Position numbers and translations under genes: made by a program. The notes under the pieces were generated by a model, which did not search any database, was not told the DNA's origin, and was given only the letters and a program-made list of their open reading frames with translations. DNA of 64,000 nucleotides from Multifurca ochricompacta. Lineage: Eukaryota > Basidiomycota > Agaricomycetes > Russulales > Russulaceae. Location of the stretch: the NCBI GenBank assembly GCA_022496185.1, contig WTXG01000091.1, positions 1-64,000 on the forward strand, given 5' to 3'. This document shows, in pieces, positions 51,001-60,734 of the stretch (positions within the stretch are counted from its first letter, which is position 1; every line of letters starts with the position of its first letter).

Positions 51001-52797
51001 GACCACCACAGAACACTTACTCACCAAGTCCTCCAGCGCCTCCAACAGTTTGACTTGTATCTAAAGCCTGAGAAGTGTACCTTTGCTCAGACAACCATTG
51101 ACTATCTTGGCCTAGTCATCACAGCTGGCCGTGTCCAGATGGACCCTGCTAAATTAGAGGGTATTACGAAATGGCCTCCCCCACGCACCCTAAAACAACT
51201 CCAAGCCTTCCTTGGATTCTGCAACTTCTACCGACGTTTTATCAAAGATTTCTCCCTCATTGCCCGCCCCCTCCATGATCTCACCAAGAAAGATACCCCT
51301 TTCCTCTGGACTTCTGACCATGACCTTGCCTTTTCCACCCTAAAGAATGCCTTCACCACTGCCCCTGTCCTCGCCCTCCCTGACCATACTAAAGCTTTCC
51401 GTGTCATCACTGATGCCAGTGACTTTGCTATTGGTGCCATCCTTGAACAACCTGATGAACTCAATCGCTACCATCCCCTTGCCTTCCTATCCAAGTCCAT
51501 GCTGGATGCTGAACGCAACTATGACATCCATGACAAAGAACTTCTTGCCATTGTTCGTGCTCTGGACACCTGGAGACACTACCTTGAGGGTGCAGCCCTT
51601 CCCTTTGAGGTGTGGACTGACCACAACAACCTGACTTACTTCCGCTCCAAGCAGAAGCTCTCCCGCCGCCAAGCACGGTGGGCCCTTGAACTGTCTCGAT
51701 ACAACTTCACCATTGTTCACAAACCTGGCTCTTTCAACAAATCTGATGCTCTGTCCCGGCGTCCAGACCATAAAGAGGGGATAGAGCATGACAATGATGA
51801 GCGCATACTCCTGGACTCTAAGTTTTTTCGCATTCAGGCCATGAAAACCACAGTCACAACAACTCATGACTCCACTCTACACCACAGAATCAAAGACTGC
51901 CAAGACCATGACAATGAAGTCACCCAAGCCCTGACCACCATCTTGCACAATGGGCCACGCTCCCTTGCCAAAGGACTGGAGGACTGGAACCTAGAAAATG
52001 GCCTAATCCTACATAAAGGCCAAGTCTACATCCCCAAGTCCCAAGAACTACGAAGAGACATTGTAAAGTTACATCATGATTCCATTGCCACAGGACATCC
52101 AGGCAGATGGAAGACCTATGAACTAGTATCACGAGAATTTTGGTGGCCAGGAATGTCCTCCTTTGTCAAAGAATATGTGGACGGATGTGCCACCTGCCAA
52201 GAAACCAAAGTTCGACCTCGACTACCCATCCCTTTGCAACCCAATCAAGTTCCAACTCGAGTATGGGGAACAATCACCATGGACTTCATCACAGACTTAC
52301 CCCTATCTCAGTCATACGACTCCCTATTTGTGGTGGTGGACCGGTTCAGTAAAGCCACCATCATTGTTCCTTGCACCAAAGATATCACTGCCCCAGAAAC
52401 CTCCAAACTATTCCTTGAACATGTATGGAGACGCACTGGCCTCCCAGACCAAGTCATCTCTGATCGAGGCCCCCAGTTTGCATCCAAAGTCATGAAGGAA
52501 ATGTGGAGCAAGCTAGGAGTACAATCATCCTTGAGCACTGCCTATCACCCCCAGACTGATGGAGAGACTGAACGGGTCAACCAAGAACTAGAACAATACC
52601 TCCGTGTCTTTTGCAACTTCCAACAAGATGACTGGGCAGAACTGATCCCCTTTATGGAGTTCGCCCACAATGCTAGAACTCACAGTGCTACTAAAAGATC
52701 TCCCTTTGAAATCTGGTATGGCTTCCAACCAGAGTTTATTCCCCCACTCCATTTTGCCACCCCTATCCTGTCAGTTGAAGAAAGACTCGCACCCTAG
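50998..52797 (+). pseudogene. pol: Gypsy H pol: RT thumb, RNase H and integrase (599 codons)
   Basis: The longest open frame in the window. Residues 1-95: RT thumb and connection ([40 protein letters not shown]). About 125-240: RNase H, FRVITDASDFAIGAILEQ with the first Asp, then NYDIHDKELLAIVRALDTWR and VWTDHNNLTYF. About 350-410: integrase HHCC zinc domain, HHDSIATGHPGRWKTYELVS, CATCQETK. About 420-560: integrase core with TMDFITDLPLSQSYDSLFVV, QVISDRGPQF and YHPQTDGETERVNQELEQYL, so the D, D, E set is complete. The terminal stop arises from a one-base loss near 52789, after which the frame continues to 53336. Confidence 0.94.
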
Positions 52798-53336
52798 AAA
52801 CTATCCGTAGTGAAGTAGCTGCTGCCCTCCAGGTGGCTGCAGAACTCATGAAACAGTCGAGACCAGATGGACCCCTCCATGCTTTCAAAACAGGGGAGCT
52901 GGTTTGGTTGGAAGGGACAAATATACACACCACTCACCCCAAAGCCAAACTCAGCCCCCGACGTCATGGTCCTTTTAAAGTCATACATTCTGGCCCCGTC
53001 AACTGCAAGCTTGAACTCCCTAAGTCATGGCGCATCCACCCAGTCTTTCACAACTCTCTCCTGTCCCATTACAAAGAAACCCCAGTCCATGGACCCAACT
53101 TCACTCGACCACCACCAGAACTTGTGAATGGGGAAGAAGACCATTATGAGATAGAGACCGTCTTACAGTCTGCTCACACCCCTAACAGAAAGGGCATCCG
53201 TTACCTTGTCAAATGGAAAGGCTACCCTGCCTCAGAGAACTCGTGGGTCCCCTTCACTGAAATGAAGAATGCCATGACCCTGCTTCGGGACTTCCATCAT
53301 CGACACCCCACCCTACCTAGACCCCCACACCTCTGA
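52790..53336 (+). pseudogene. pol: Gypsy H integrase tail and chromodomain
   Basis: After the frameshift: ALQVAAELMKQSRPDGPLHA, GELVWLEGTNIHTTHPKAKL, SPRRHGPFKVIHSGPVNCKL and PKSWRIHPVFHNSLLSHYKE, then the chromodomain GIRYLVKWKGYPASENSWVP with FTEMKNAMTLLRDFHHRHPT. Stop at 53334-53336. It is 42 bp from the 3' LTR, with the purine tract AAAGAGGGGATAG between. Confidence 0.92.
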
Positions 53337-53363
53337 CAAACTTGCTGTGGCACAGCAAGGCCC

Positions 53364-53377
53364 TAAAGAGGGGATAG
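53364..53377 (+). other. Polypurine tract, Gypsy H
   Basis: TAAAGAGGGGATAG immediately upstream of the LTR start TGTCATG. Confidence 0.75.
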
Positions 53378-53956
53378 TGTCATGAACTGACACCCTAGAA
53401 AACCTCCTGACCCCCAGAAATCCTCAGACGCTCCAGAGACCTTGTAAAACCCTCAGAGACGAAGATAACCCTAGATTAAGACCAGAGAAGGGCCGGTCCG
53501 GACCAGGGCCGGACTCCTGCCAAATTGGAGACCTGTGGGAAGAGTACTAACAGAACCCCACAATGTCTAAACAGCAGTGCACAAACTGCGGACTGCGGAC
53601 TGCGGACTGCGGATTCCTAAGCCCAAAAGTGGGGCTATTCTCATTGGTGGATCAGTAGGGAGTTAGAGCGAAGTTAACCTCCCCTAAAGTGGTGCACAGA
53701 CCAAAGTCCCGGTTGTAATTACGTATATAAACCCTTTGGGAATAGAATGGACAGCTCCAGACTGTCCACTTGTGATCCGGTTCCTGATTACCTAGGAGAT
53801 TAGCCCACCTTGTGGAAGGCTTCTCATCCCTTGCCCTTGAGCTGTTCGCTTCGTCTCCTTTGCACTTTCACCCTCACTCTCATCCATTGCCCACTTCCAA
53901 ATCCCTTCCCTTCGCATACAATCCACTGTCCAGGCAGTCGACAGTGAGTTGTAACA
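53378..53956 (+). repeat. Gypsy H 3' LTR (family Z)
   Basis: TGTCATGAACTGACACCC to GAGTTGTAACA, 579 bp, near-identical to the solo LTR at 3907-4479. TATATAAACCC near 53722. It contains the short triplication GGACTGCGGACTGCGGACTG near 53589 (two units in the other copy). Confidence 0.93.
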
Positions 53957-54483
53957 CCCTTGTTGATTACACTTATGTCCTCCTTTGTACTTGTTTGTTC
54001 CTTATCTTTGACTTGGGGCTGTGCTTATCTATGACTCATATTTTACATCAGGACTCTTACATATTTTTCCCACCAGAATCACGACTATACCAGATCTGTC
54101 TACATATATTCTCACCTGGCCCACCCTTGCTCTGTTCCCCCTTATAGTGATATTATGACTTCATTGATACACTGAGTACCTTACTCCGATTCAGACTCCA
54201 ATCTCTATTACATATATAAGGCCTGCCTAGATAGCCTGTATGCCTCAGACTCAACTTCTTAATCGACTTGGTGCATTACCTTCTGGGTGATCTCTAAGAC
54301 CTGACTCTTGAATTGTCTCAGTGCTTCTGGCACTCCTCCACTCAACAGTACTCAGGGATTAGCTCCTTGGTATTGACTCATCACTTGACTCTGTACACTA
54401 GTAACACAGTGTACACTGATTTTTGTAGTTCTGCTACACGACTTAGTCACATGTCGTGCTGAACGCCCACACCAGGCATTACA
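53957..54483 (+). repeat. Family V LTR, 5' truncated
   Basis: Colinear with 23648-24246 from about position 73 of that LTR (CCTTGTTGATTACAC) to AGGCATTACA. The missing start was lost where the Z LTR ends. TATATAAGG near 54213. Predicted transcript start AGACTCAACTTCTTAA near 54247. Confidence 0.88.
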
Positions 54484-54503
54484 TTAAGTTGAGTCTCCCC
54501 CAC
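54484..54503 (+). other. Primer binding site remnant of a V element
   Basis: TTAAGTTGAGTCT follows the LTR end. Exact complement of AGACTCAACTT in this LTR, including the A/T pair where Gypsy D has a mismatch. The V element ends here at the start of a Y LTR. Confidence 0.7.
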
Positions 54504-55087
54504 TGTGACATTTATTGTGGTTTTGTGTTTATGAATTACTTCATGTTTTTGGGTTTTTTGAATGATTTCTGTTACCTACACTTGATAACTAAGTACCTTA
54601 TTATCTGTGTCTAGGTCTGTACAAATATTGGGGATGCAGCCCTTCCTATCCACACCAATGTCCCTCTCTGTGCCATCTAGACTACCTCCTATGATGTAGC
54701 TATGACATGGCCATGATGATGTCCCAATGCTGTTGCTCTTAGGTCTAGATAGTTGTATTAGCTCACTGTCTGTCTGCTGTGTACTTAAATGGACCTACTA
54801 GAATCTGGAGACAGACCCTAAAGTCTGTTCTCCTGTACCCAATACAGGTGTATAGATCCCCAACCAAAGAGGCCCCCACTTGAGCCCCTAAGCTGCGCCT
54901 TAGGAGTCTTCATCCACTCATCTTGTGATGGGACTGAGCATCCTCATTCAATTTCGCCTTCTGTGCATGCCCACTGTGACTTGCAGGGCTTGAACAATCC
55001 AGTCTTGACCATTGATATCTTGGCTACAAAGCTTGATCCTCCTTGACACAAACTGACCCTGTACACAGCTAGCACCTGGCTGTGACA
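54504..55087 (+). repeat. Family Y LTR, likely 5' LTR of a truncated Y element
   Basis: TGTGACATTTATTG to CACCTGGCTGTGACA, 584 bp. The end matches Y copies 1 and 2. No target duplication (CCCAC before, TTAGA after). It is followed by what looks like Y internal sequence, so it is probably a 5' LTR and not a solo LTR. GAGACAGACCCTAAAGTCTG near 54810. Confidence 0.75.
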
Positions 55088-55561
55088 TTAGACAGACTTA
55101 CAGACTTCACAAGAAATAGTACTACTCACCCAGAAAACACAAGGTGATGATGACATGTCCCCTTGCACAAACCCGAAACAACCACGCCTTATTCAGCACG
55201 AGAACCCCAGACCCCTTGGCCTCCTCGACAGATGATGAATCCCTCAACTACCAGTCACCAGAATGAAACCTACCAGAAAAGTCAGCCAGACAAAGATTTG
55301 GAGACATACCATTCGAAACCAAAATCACTTTGCATTACTCACAAGCGATTCCCCTGCTGAAAGCCCCCAAACTGAAACCCCCACAGCACCTCTCCCATCC
55401 AGACCTCCACCCCCTTTTGAAGAAATGGCTACTATCACACTTACTGAACCAGGATGAACACATACCCAACTTAGCCACCCCATGAGACAACCAAAGAATG
55501 ATCCTCCCAATTTAGGAGGCCCACCAGGAGGAAGTCCAGGAGGACACCCTGGAGGGAATCC
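55088..55561 (+). pseudogene. gag: Family Y gag-like N-terminal fragment
   Basis: Starts with a possible primer site holding ACAGACTT twice (55092-55107), which can pair with AAGTCTGT in the Y LTR. Low-complexity readings follow: PSRPPPPFEEMATITLTEPG (about 55398-55457), then after a stop a Gly/Pro-rich stretch PPNLGGPPGGSPGGHPGGNP (about 55503-55562). Such Gly-Pro-rich linkers are common early in gag of fungal Gypsy elements. It is cut at 55561 by a Copia LTR. Identification as gag is by position and composition only. Confidence 0.5.
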
Positions 55562-56062
55562 TGTTGAACACAGAAGATGTTCAGTGATGCTTCAGGCATC
55601 AGGTGATTAGATTGGCTACTTGTAGATTAGATAAGATATCGGAGTTCTGGACTTTTTACATTATCATTATTACTTTCTTTCTCACATTCCGCAGTAGCTG
55701 ACTGATGCACCATGTAACATGTGATTTCTGTAGTGGCCAATGGCCTTTCTCCTCATGTTTACTGTTTGGACTTTGTCCGGCACTTGTGGACTTATTCCCA
55801 GTGCACAGACCATCCCTTGAAGAATATTATAAAGGGTGTCTGTTTCGTCTCTTACACTTCAGAGTTTCTTTCTATCCTGAAGTGTAAGTCCTATCTACTC
55901 TACTCTCTACTTCCCTTAGACTAATGCTCTATGTAGCACTTGTCTTTTCTAGGTCAGTAGTGTAGTAATACAGAGTTTCTTCTATCTCTGAATCACTTGT
56001 CTTTTCTAGCCTAACACGCTAACCACCTACAGTCAGTATGCTGCGCACATGCCTGTTCTACA
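55562..56062 (+). repeat. Copia LTR, plus orientation
   Basis: TGTTGAACACAGAAG to GCCTGTTCTACA, 501 bp. Leader block 55861-55883, intron-like 55884-55936 (GTAAGTCC to ATGTAG), block 55937-55952, joined copy 55972-56009. No target duplication (AATCC before, CCAGT after). Confidence 0.9.
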
Positions 56063-56234
56063 CCAGTATCTTGGTTCAACAATATCAACCCCTGGCAACT
56101 GGAGGGAATAGACTATAGATAGGGGGTACCAGTGTTAGTCCAGTATGGTGAGCTGAATTTGCCAGTACAGTTGGCAATAGCATGGAAATTGACCTAAGAG
56201 CAGAGCAAGCGCAAATATGAGTAAAAGCAATTGT
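56063..56234 (+). other. Spacer between two opposed Copia LTRs
   Basis: 172 bp. The beginning (SWFNNINPWQLEGIDY-like reading, about 56069-56118) could continue the Y gag-like fragment, but I cannot confirm it. Otherwise nothing recognisable. Confidence 0.4.
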
Positions 56235-56722
56235 TGTAAAACAGGCATGATGTGCAGCATACTGACTGGAAAGACAAGTATACTTCAGAGGTTGAAGAAA
56301 CTCTGTATTACTATTCTACTGACCTGGAAAGACAAGTATCTACAAGAGATGTTAGTCAAGGTAAGATAGAAAGTATAGTAGAAACTTACACTTCAGAGGT
56401 TGAAGAAACTCTGAAGTGAAAGAGATGAAACAGACACCCTTATATACCCATGGGGGCCAGGGGAAATGGTCTGTGTGCACTGGGAATAAGTCCACAAGTG
56501 CCAGACAATAAGAATGAGGGACAAAGGCCATTGGCCTAGGGAGAATCACATGCTATACTATGCATTACTAAGGTACATCAGTCAGCTACTGCAGAATGTG
56601 AGAAAGAAAGTAATAATGATATAGTAAAGAGTCCAAAACTCTGATATCTAATCTAGTCCACAAAGTAGCTAATCTAATCTCCTGATGCCTGAAGCATCAC
56701 CAAACACATCCTGTGTTCAACA
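56235..56722 (-). repeat. Copia LTR, minus orientation
   Basis: TGTAAAACAGGC (56235) to CTGTGTTCAACA (56722), 488 bp. On the minus strand: leader block 56412-56390, intron-like 56389-56340 (GTAAGT, TTGACTAACATC, TTGTAG), block 56339-56324, joined copy 56304-56266, identical over 39 bases. In this copy both second blocks are followed directly by TCAGTA. No target duplication. Confidence 0.92.
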
Positions 56723-57288
56723 AGTTTGCTAAGTTTGTCCAGGATGCAATGCACTTTATTGCAATGGTTCTGAAGGTTCTGGTCAGTATGGATTAGGATG
56801 TCATCCATATAGACCATGAACCAAGCCCTTCCTGAGGCATCATGTTCATTTAATTCTTCTTGGAATTCTGCATTCATCATTGTTGAAATGTTGTGGGAGA
56901 GTTCGTCAAGCCAAAGAACATGACATTAGGTTCATAGAGGCTGCGATTTGTTTTGAATGCTGCCTTCCAGCAATCTTCCAGTGCTATCTGAACATTATTA
57001 TAACCCCATCAGATGTCCATCTTTGTGAAGAGCATGCTTCTGCAAACTTGATCAATTAGCTTGGGGATCAGCAGAAGTGGATACATATTCTGAATGGTCC
57101 AGTCATTTAGTTTTCAGTAGTCTTGGACCAGTCACAGTTTCCCATCCTTCTTTTTGATAAAGAAAAATGGCAAGGCATAAGGGGACTTTGATTCTTGTAT
57201 GTACCCCTTCTGCAAGTGTTCTTCCAGGAAGCTGTTTAGTGCATCTTGTTCTCCTGGTCCGAGCAGGTAGATCTTGCAATCCAGGGTA
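56723..57288 (-). pseudogene. pol: Gypsy I reverse transcriptase fragment
   Basis: The minus strand from 57288 gives [40 protein letters not shown] and [12 protein letters not shown] (57290-57132), then NDWTIQNMYPLLLIPKLIDQ (about 57105-57046), [20 protein letters not shown] in shifted frames (56945-56880), and RAWFMVYMDDILIHTDQNLQ (about 56820-56760), where the catalytic motif is kept. A third Gypsy variant, related to V/W. It is cut at 56723 by the Copia LTR and split at 57289 by a hAT. Confidence 0.87.
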
Positions 57289-58715
57289 TAGTGATTGTCA
57301 AGGGGTTTCATACCTGCGCAGGTAAGTGCCGCGGGTTTTGCCAGGTACGGGTATGGGTATATGGCTCCCAACCCGTGGAAACCCGTACCTGTGTGGCAGG
57401 TTTGGCAGGTATAGGTGCCAATTATGCATTGACAAGATCAGTAGAATTTCCAAGATAAAACACATCTGCAGCCACAAAAATACAAGATCTCGTCTGATGT
57501 ATGCTACAGGGTAGCATTAAATATGTTCTAGTATTATCCTACAAAATATCAAAGAAGATTAACAGTGCGATGTAAAATAAAATCCTTATCAGTGATCCAC
57601 TTTCTTGAAAACCATGATACATCTGTTTTATTAATGTGTGACCAATTCTGCTGGTCTGGCACTATCTAAAATACACTCTAGACTAATATAGACTATTCTA
57701 TAATCTAATTATCAAATTACTTTATTGAAACAAGGCCCATGTGTGTCTACAAGCTGCATGGGGCAGCGACTACATTGCATCGCATGGTGGTCTGACCTCC
57801 TTCCTATTAAGGAAGGTTGACTTAAATGCACAAGGACAGTTGCGCTTGTATGAAATGAAACCAGAATAATAAAATAATAATGTAAATAAAGGATCCTTTT
57901 AATCTTCTGAACATAAACCAACAATATTTGAGGGATCTTGAGTAGCCATAAATGAATGCATTGTGTCCAAGTGCTTATCTCCTTGACCGGGATGGCCTGG
58001 GCCATTTATCCAAATGCACAGAAACGCAAAGAACAGTCACGCTCGTATAAAATTGAAACCAGAATAATAAAATAAAAATGGAATAATAAATTATCTTAAT
58101 CTTATGAACATAAAATAGGAATCTTTGAGGGATCTTGAGTAGCCATAAATGAACACATTGTGTCCAAGTGCGTATCTCCTTGACCGGGATGTCCCGGGCT
58201 GGATATCTGAAATGCACGATGCAAGTAAAGAACTTGCACACATTTCATTTTATGAGTAACCCAGGTATCAAAACAATTACCAGGGGTTACCCCTGCAAAT
58301 TGCTATGTGTTCATCAAATTATTTTGCATTCTGTGTGGTTATCTGACAGGCTTTTCATCAATGTTCTATAACATCCTATCTAATCATCTCTTGATACTGT
58401 ATTTTAGTTGTGCTTGTATAAAATTGAAAGCAGAATAATAAAATAAAAATGGAATAATGAATTATCTTAATCTTCTGAACATAAAATAGAGTCATTGAGG
58501 GATCTTAAGCAGCCACAAATGAATGTGCTGTGTATCTTCTTGGTCCGGGAAGGCCCGGGCTGGGTATCCGAAATGCGTGATGCAAGTAAAGAACTTGCAT
58601 GCGTTTTCACAGGTGACCTGTGGGTAACCCGCAGGTTACCCGTACCATAGTGACGGGTATGGGTATGGGTAGGGTACCAACAAGGATACCCCAGGGTTAC
58701 CCCTGCCAATCACTA
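57289..58715. mobile_element. Non-autonomous hAT-like element 2
   Basis: An 8-bp duplication CCAGGGTA at 57281-57288 and 58716-58723. Imperfect TIRs: TAGTGATTGTCAAGGGGTT on the left, TAGTGATTGGCAGGGGTAAC read inward from the right. Subterminal repeats of GGTACGGGTATGGGTA type at both ends (57345-57410 and 58625-58685). No transposase. The interior carries three related blocks of about 180 bp and a palindrome CCTTCCTATTAAGGAAGG (57799-57816) shared with hAT element 1. Confidence 0.9.
57846..58605 (-). repeat. Three dispersed internal repeats in hAT element 2
   Basis: Blocks at about 57846-58030, 58046-58240 and 58414-58605. Each runs from a TGAAACCAGAATAATAAAAT-type start, through TTAATCTTCTGAACATAAA and TTGAGGGATCTTGAGTAGCC, to a GACCGGGATG.CC.GGGC.. 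end. The second and third also share GATGCAAGTAAAGAACTTGC. Confidence 0.85.
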
Positions 58716-58723
58716 CCAGGGTA

Positions 58724-58843
58724 GCAGGTGCATCTGATTTTAACTTGATTTTATGATCCCAAGGCCACAAGGCTGGGAATCATTGTGCTTCTTTGTCACT
58801 GAAGACTTTCTGATGTTGATGGTATTCCTGTGGCATGATCTGA
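58724..58843 (-). pseudogene. pol: Gypsy I fragment continued
   Basis: The minus strand reads the segment just upstream of the RT in related elements: HQHQKVFSDKEAQ (about 58840-58780) and PWDHKIK, equivalent to [14 protein letters not shown] and [11 protein letters not shown] of Gypsy G. It is separated from 56723-57288 only by hAT element 2 and cut on the right by Gypsy J. Confidence 0.8.
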
Positions 58844-59435
58844 TGTTATGTCCGGTGCGGGATGTTCCACACGACTTGTGTGACAGCGTTCATTCGTTAT
58901 CAGGTAAGGGGCCAATAGGGCTCCTTGGAGTGCGTTATGGAAGAGTCAAAGTCAAAGAGGCTGTACTCTAAGACAATGTTGATCGGAAAGTACCGAAGTA
59001 CTTGGTGAGATGGTCGAGTCAAAGCGTTCAAAGGGAAGTCCGGAAGACAAGCACCGATGTATTCAATAAGTCGAGTCTGAGGTCTACAATGTAGTTACAG
59101 TGGACTTATATACGTAATTGAATGAGTGTCTAAAGATAAGAAACACAGAGTCAAGTGGGCCCAAATATACGAAAGTGGAGGGCGTAAAGCCTGGCTTCTG
59201 ATAGGGAATTAAGTAAGTGTCCGGTCGTAAAGATAAGAGATAGAAGATAACGGATAAGAAGCCAATCATGAGCAAAGTAATATAAACAAAGACAAAGCCG
59301 ATCACGGGGAGGGAAGCAGGGCATGTGACAGGTCCCAGGAAGGGGACGTGATCAAGAAATGTAAGGTAGGGGGACGGGTAGGGTCGTTACTGGGGATCGT
59401 GAAGAAAAGTGGGTTGCTAGGCAGGGGTTGTAACA
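58844..59435 (-). repeat. Gypsy J 3' LTR (family W)
   Basis: TGTTATGTCCGGTGCGGG (58844) to GGGGTTGTAACA (59435), 592 bp. Next to TCACCCCTCTTCTGG, the complement of the terminal polypurine tract. Predicted transcript start on the minus strand near 59076 (AGACTCGACTTATTGAA). Confidence 0.92.
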
Positions 59436-59465
59436 TCACCCCTCTTCTGGCTCTAGCTGACCCAG

Positions 59466-60669
59466 CTAGAAACGACTCGTACCATCATCATCCTGCACCA
59501 GGTCCAAGTAATCATCGGCTACATTATGATTGTCCATGGTGTAATTCTCCTTGTCCTCATCCTGGGGACACCTGTGTGTGCAGAGGAAACCATAAGGGCT
59601 GCACTGTCCACATGAGTGACAGAGGTTGTGGACAGGGCAGTCCAGCTCACAATGCCCCACATTGTGATGCAGGCACTTGCTGCACCAACCGGACGGGTTG
59701 ATGATTGTCGGGGAACACCTACACAGCGGAAAATGCAGAACTGACTCCAGTGCAGGTTGCTGTGACAGTGGTGACACCACTTGCGGTTGAGGGGACAGTT
59801 CCAGCTGATATGGTACTTACTGTCACACCGCCAACATGTTCTCCACGGGGATTCTCGTGCATCTGCGGCATCTTGAATCAATTGGGCAACAACCTTGGTG
59901 CAGCCCCTAGCAATCGTGGAGGGAGAGGTCGTGCGTATGTGTCAGCATACCTCTCGGCGATGGTCTGGTACGCATCCCCTGTTTCCAACCTCTTCCGGAT
60001 CTCTACCAACTCCTGTTCGACCTGGAACATCCCGCTGGTCAATCTCGTCATCATCTTCGCATGTTCCTTGTACTGCTTGTTGAGTGTTGTATGCAGTGTC
60101 AGGTTCTTCCGCAGCCTCATTACCTTGGCTTTGAGGTGCGGGAGACGCATGTCGTTCAGTACTTCATCGATTGCAAAGGCGCGGGAATCTTCCGCGGCCA
60201 AATGTCCCAACTGCTCGTCACTCATCGTGTGATGTAGTCGTCCTGTATAGCGTTCTTCCAAGTAGACCGGGGCCCCATAGATGGGACCATTCTTCTTCAT
60301 GCACCCTGTGACATCCATTCCTCCATTGGTATAGAAGATGTACTTAGCTATAGCCTTGGTGCCATCCGCCATGGTGATCTCAAGTGGGAAGTACATTGAC
60401 GAGTTTGGGTTGTTGGCAAAGAATGGGAACTCGGGGACTTCATTGTCCATCTCCATGCCTACCAAGTCATTTGGGTGCAGCTCTTTGCAATGTTCAAAGT
60501 TGTTGTTGGGGTTGGGTGACTGGTTCTTAACACATTCTTCTGCAGCTTCATAGTCGATGGGAGAGGAGGGACGAGTGGAGGGATGAGCGGAAGGGAAGGC
60601 TTCCACAACCACAGCAGTGGCGGTGAAGGCATCAATGGCAGCAGAGGCAGCAATGAAGGAGGAAGACAT
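59466..60669 (-). pseudogene. Gypsy J ORF3, coiled-coil and zinc-knuckle protein
   Basis: ATG at 60669. 263 codons are open to about 59878, then the reading passes through two more frames to the stop near 59466. Residues 1-45: Ala/Ser/Thr-rich (SSSFIAASAAIDAFTATAVV). About 45-85: acidic, NPNNNFEHCKELHPNDLVGM and EVPEFPFF. About 95-150: YFPLEITMADGTKAIAKYIF and GPIYGAPVYLEERYTG. About 160-240: predicted coiled coil (LKAKVMRLRKNLTLHTTLNK, GMFQVEQELVEIRKRLETGD). C-terminal part: CWRCDSKYHISWNC, CHHCHSNLHWSQFC, WCSKCLHHNVGHCELDC and CHSCGQCSPYGFLCTHRC. No signal peptide or membrane segment, so it is not an obvious envelope protein. Confidence 0.88.
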
Positions 60670-60734
60670 ATTGGTGTGTGGTTAGGACGTTGCTGGTGAA
60701 GCATTGTTCTGGGGGAACGTTGGGAGCCTGCCTT

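Larger units (their letters stand above)
50626..53956 (+). mobile_element. Gypsy H, marY1-like chromovirus, 5' truncated
   Basis: Begins inside RT at the KKDGKLRP motif, right at the edge of the Gypsy G LTR. It continues through RNase H, integrase and chromodomain to the 3' LTR at 53378-53956. gag, protease and the RT start are missing. Different lineage from the V/W elements: no ORF3, no internal polypurine tract, and Z-family LTRs. Pol is the best preserved in the window. The 3' end sits in a V LTR that resumes at 53957. Confidence 0.92.

Noticed and set aside
50998..52797. 599-codon frame as a host gene
   Set aside because: It is the RT thumb to integrase part of a Gypsy pol with standard motifs, followed by a polypurine tract and LTR.
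59466..60669. ORF3 as a retroviral envelope gene
   Set aside because: Position fits, but there is no signal peptide, transmembrane segment or furin-like site. The zinc knuckles suggest nucleic acid binding.
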